Assembly: GCA_023402175.1 (NCBI GenBank)
Contig: JAEXCN010000208.1
Location: 1 to 32,430 of the forward strand
Direction: 5' to 3'
Source: Pseudomonadota bacterium
GTDB lineage: Bacteria > Myxococcota_A > Polyangia > Polyangiales > Polyangiaceae
Length of the DNA: 32,430 nt
Part shown: one piece after another, positions 30,627 through 32,430 of the stretch
Position numbering within the stretch: position 1 is the first letter of the stretch
Layout of the letters: every line of letters starts with the position of its first letter
Made by a program: the position numbers and the translations under genes
Notes under the pieces: model-generated
What the model saw: only the letters and a program-made list of their open reading frames with translations
The model's database searches: none
What the model was told of the DNA's origin: nothing

Positions 30627-32132
30627 TCAGCCGGCAGCTTCACTGGCGCCCCGGCGCTCGGTTCCGGATGACGTGCACACGTCGCAGCGCGCACATCCGC
30701 CCTCGCGGCGCTCACCGAAGTGCGCCCGCACCTGCGCCCAGCGGCATTCGAGGCGCTCCCCGAACTGCATCATCGCCCGCACGCGCGCGCGGTCGGCCTC
30801 ACGCAGCGCGGCGGCCTCCTCCACGAGCTCGGCGCTCGCTTCACGGACGTGCGACGGATCGGTGACGACGAAGGCTTCGCCATGCACGCCGAGCGCCCTG
30901 GTCCGGGCCAGCGAGTGGAGGAGCGCGGTCACCTTGCGCTCAGCGACATGGGCGGCCTCCGCGATCGCCTTCGGCTCGACGCTCGCTCCGGTGCTCTGCT
31001 CCCCGAGCGCGGCGACGACGCGATCGACCTCGGCTTCGCTCGCGTACTTGCCGCGGAGGAAGTAGTCGTGCACGCGCTTGTCCTCGTGCCGGTAGAGGAG
31101 CGTCGCGCGCGCCGGCTCCCCGTCCCTTCCCGCGCGGCCGGCTTCCTGGACGTAGGCCTCGAGCGACTCGGGGAACGCGTCGTGGACGATGAAGCGCACG
31201 TCCGGCTTGTCGATCCCCATGCCGAACGCCTTCGTCGCGACCATCACGCGATAGCGCCCGTCCATGAACGCGTCCTGCGTCGCCGTGCGGACGTCGTGCG
31301 GGAGCTCGCCGTGGTAGCGCCCGATGCCCTCCCCGAAGCGCTCGCAGAGCTCGCCCCAGAGCTCTTCGGCGCGCTTGACCGTCGTCGTGTAGACGATCCC
31401 CGCGCCGCGCTCGCGCGCCAGGATCGCGTCGAGCGCCTCGCGCTTGCGCTCCGGGCTCGGCGTGCGAACGACCGACAGAGTCAGGTTCGGGCGCTCGCAC
31501 GACGTCCGGACGACGAGCGGTGCGCGGAGGCGGAGCTGCTCGCAGACATCGCGCGCGACGCTCTCGGTCGCCGTCGCGGTCAGCGCGAGGATGGGCGGAC
31601 GGCCGAGCGCCTCGAAGGCGTCGGCGAGCCCGAGGTACGCCGGGCGGAAGTCGTGGCCCCACGACGAGACGCAGTGTGCTTCGTCGACGACGAAGAGCGC
31701 GACGCCGTGCGCGGCGAGCGCCTCGCGCACCTCGGCGCGGCGGAGCCCCTCCGGCGTGACGTGGAGGATGTCGAGCCGTCCGCCCGAGGCGCGCGCCAAC
31801 ACCTCGCGCGTCTCGCGGGCGAGCAGCGTCGAGTCGAGGCGCGCGGCGGGGACGTGGAAAGCTTCGAGCTTGTCGCTCTGATCGCGGATGAGCGCGAGCA
31901 GCGGCGAGACGACCACGACCGCGCGATCGAGGAAGAGTGACGGGAGCTGGAACGTGAGCGACTTGCCCCCGCCCGTCGGCAAGATGCCGAACGCGTCGCG
32001 ACCGGAGAGCGCGGCCTCGATGAGCTCGCGCTGTCCGGGGCGAAACGTGCGGACGCCGAAGTGCTCGCTGGCGACGCGCTCGACGTCGGCCCATCCACTG
32101 TAGGCGTACGCGGTTGCTTCGCGGTCGGTCAT
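30627..32132 (-). CDS. recQ: RecQ-family ATP-dependent DNA helicase (short form)
   Basis: 501 residues. Superfamily 2 motifs are intact: Walker A LPTGGGKS (51-58), DEAH box VVDEAHCVSSWGHDFRP (D150-H153), TATATESV, and the later YVQEAGRAGRDG. After the helicase core comes a winged-helix-like segment and then, at the very end, the four-Cys zinc site (ECRWAQVRAHFGE, GCARCDVC). In E. coli RecQ the zinc domain comes before the winged helix and an HRDC domain follows; here the zinc site is last and HRDC is absent. It should unwind DNA 3'-5' in recombination and repair, possibly with the adjacent EEP nuclease-like protein. Confidence 0.95.
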   Translation of the reverse strand: MTDREATAYAYSGWADVERVASEHFGVRTFRPGQRELIEAALSGRDAFGILPTGGGKSLTFQLPSLFLDRAVVVVSPLLALIRDQSDKLEAFHVPAARLDSTLLARETREVLARASGGRLDILHVTPEGLRRAEVREALAAHGVALFVVDEAHCVSSWGHDFRPAYLGLADAFEALGRPPILALTATATESVARDVCEQLRLRAPLVVRTSCERPNLTLSVVRTPSPERKREALDAILARERGAGIVYTTTVKRAEELWGELCERFGEGIGRYHGELPHDVRTATQDAFMDGRYRVMVATKAFGMGIDKPDVRFIVHDAFPESLEAYVQEAGRAGRDGEPARATLLYRHEDKRVHDYFLRGKYASEAEVDRVVAALGEQSTGASVEPKAIAEAAHVAERKVTALLHSLARTRALGVHGEAFVVTDPSHVREASAELVEEAAALREADRARVRAMMQFGERLECRWAQVRAHFGERREGGCARCDVCTSSGTERRGASEAAG

Positions 32133-32154
32133 CGAGGCGCCTGCATGTGATCGC

Positions 32155-32430
32155 TCACACGATTGGGGTGAGCGTGTCGGGCCTCGTGATCACGCGCGAG
32201 ATCGGGCCCCCATCGGCGTCGACCTCGTCCTCGCCGGTGGCCTTCGACCTGCGCGTCGAGACCAAGCCCGCCTGCCGGAGGAGGGCGCGCTGGGTGATCG
32301 CGGCCCGCGCGATCCCGCTCCACTCCAGGTACCAGTCCCAGAGAGCGTTCGCCGCCTTCTCGAACGCCTTCGGATCGTGCGGCGCCATGACGGGATCGCC
32401 GGTCGCGACGTTGCCGACGGTCTCGAGAAG
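32155..32430 (-). CDS. Unknown protein, N-terminus beyond window
   Basis: The visible C-terminal part reads PHDPKAFEKAANALWDWYLE, WSGIARAAITQRALLRQAGL and ends PDTLTPIV. A Met near 32388 could be a start, but the codons before it (VGNVATGDPV) look coding and continue to the edge, so the gene is probably longer. It is helical with a charged middle. Transcribed in the same direction as recQ, which begins 22 bp after its stop. Confidence 0.65.
   Translation of the reverse strand, partial: LLETVGNVATGDPVMAPHDPKAFEKAANALWDWYLEWSGIARAAITQRALLRQAGLVSTRRSKATGEDEVDADGGPISRVITRPDTLTPIV

Overview
The window looks like an accessory region of a GC-rich Myxococcota chromosome, probably a Polyangia/Sandaracinaceae-type myxobacterium. 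Support: many lipoproteins whose lipobox is followed by a low-complexity Asp/Ala/Gly linker, myxobacterial Cys-rich repeats (CN-D-K-TDGCE and CG...YCCN-SC types), an FG-GAP surface protein, and a V4R/STAS sensor. This placement is inferred from style; there is no rRNA or other marker gene.

Layout. 1-4,814: a partial lipoprotein, a decayed small gene, and a coupled pair (140-aa acidic protein and a large Cys-rich FG-GAP lipoprotein). 4,857-7,050: FAD monooxygenase divergent from a GntR-TetR fusion regulator, with two palindromes between them. 7,059-8,708: tandem duplicates of a peptidylglycine-monooxygenase-like lipoprotein, one broken by an internal deletion. 8,940-10,867: VapBC toxin-antitoxin, YafP-like acetyltransferase, His/Gly-rich lipoprotein. 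11,365-14,585: McrBC type IV restriction. 14,800-20,000: lipoproteins, a XylR_N-V4R-STAS protein, a UPF0175/DUF3368 pair whose toxin is frameshifted, a nucleotidyltransferase with a small overlapping partner, and a Uma2-type nuclease. 20,187-25,181: a 24-bp perfect palindrome, a lipoprotein, then a tight three-gene operon of two zinc-ribbon proteins and an SPFH/SHOCT protein. 25,182-26,546: a graveyard with DUF3368 and acetyltransferase fragments. 26,547-29,198: five small unknown genes of visibly lower GC, including two membrane-linked pairs. 29,649-32,430: a frameshifted endonuclease/exonuclease/phosphatase protein, a short RecQ helicase and a partial unknown gene.

The region behaves like a defence and toxin-antitoxin island with active duplication and decay. 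The best candidates for an undescribed system are the zinc-ribbon/zinc-ribbon/SPFH operon at 21,372-25,181 (a possible relative of the Bacillus YdjG-YdjI membrane module) and the two small membrane-protein pairs at 26,547-29,198. No tRNA, rRNA, CRISPR array or intact insertion sequence was recognised.
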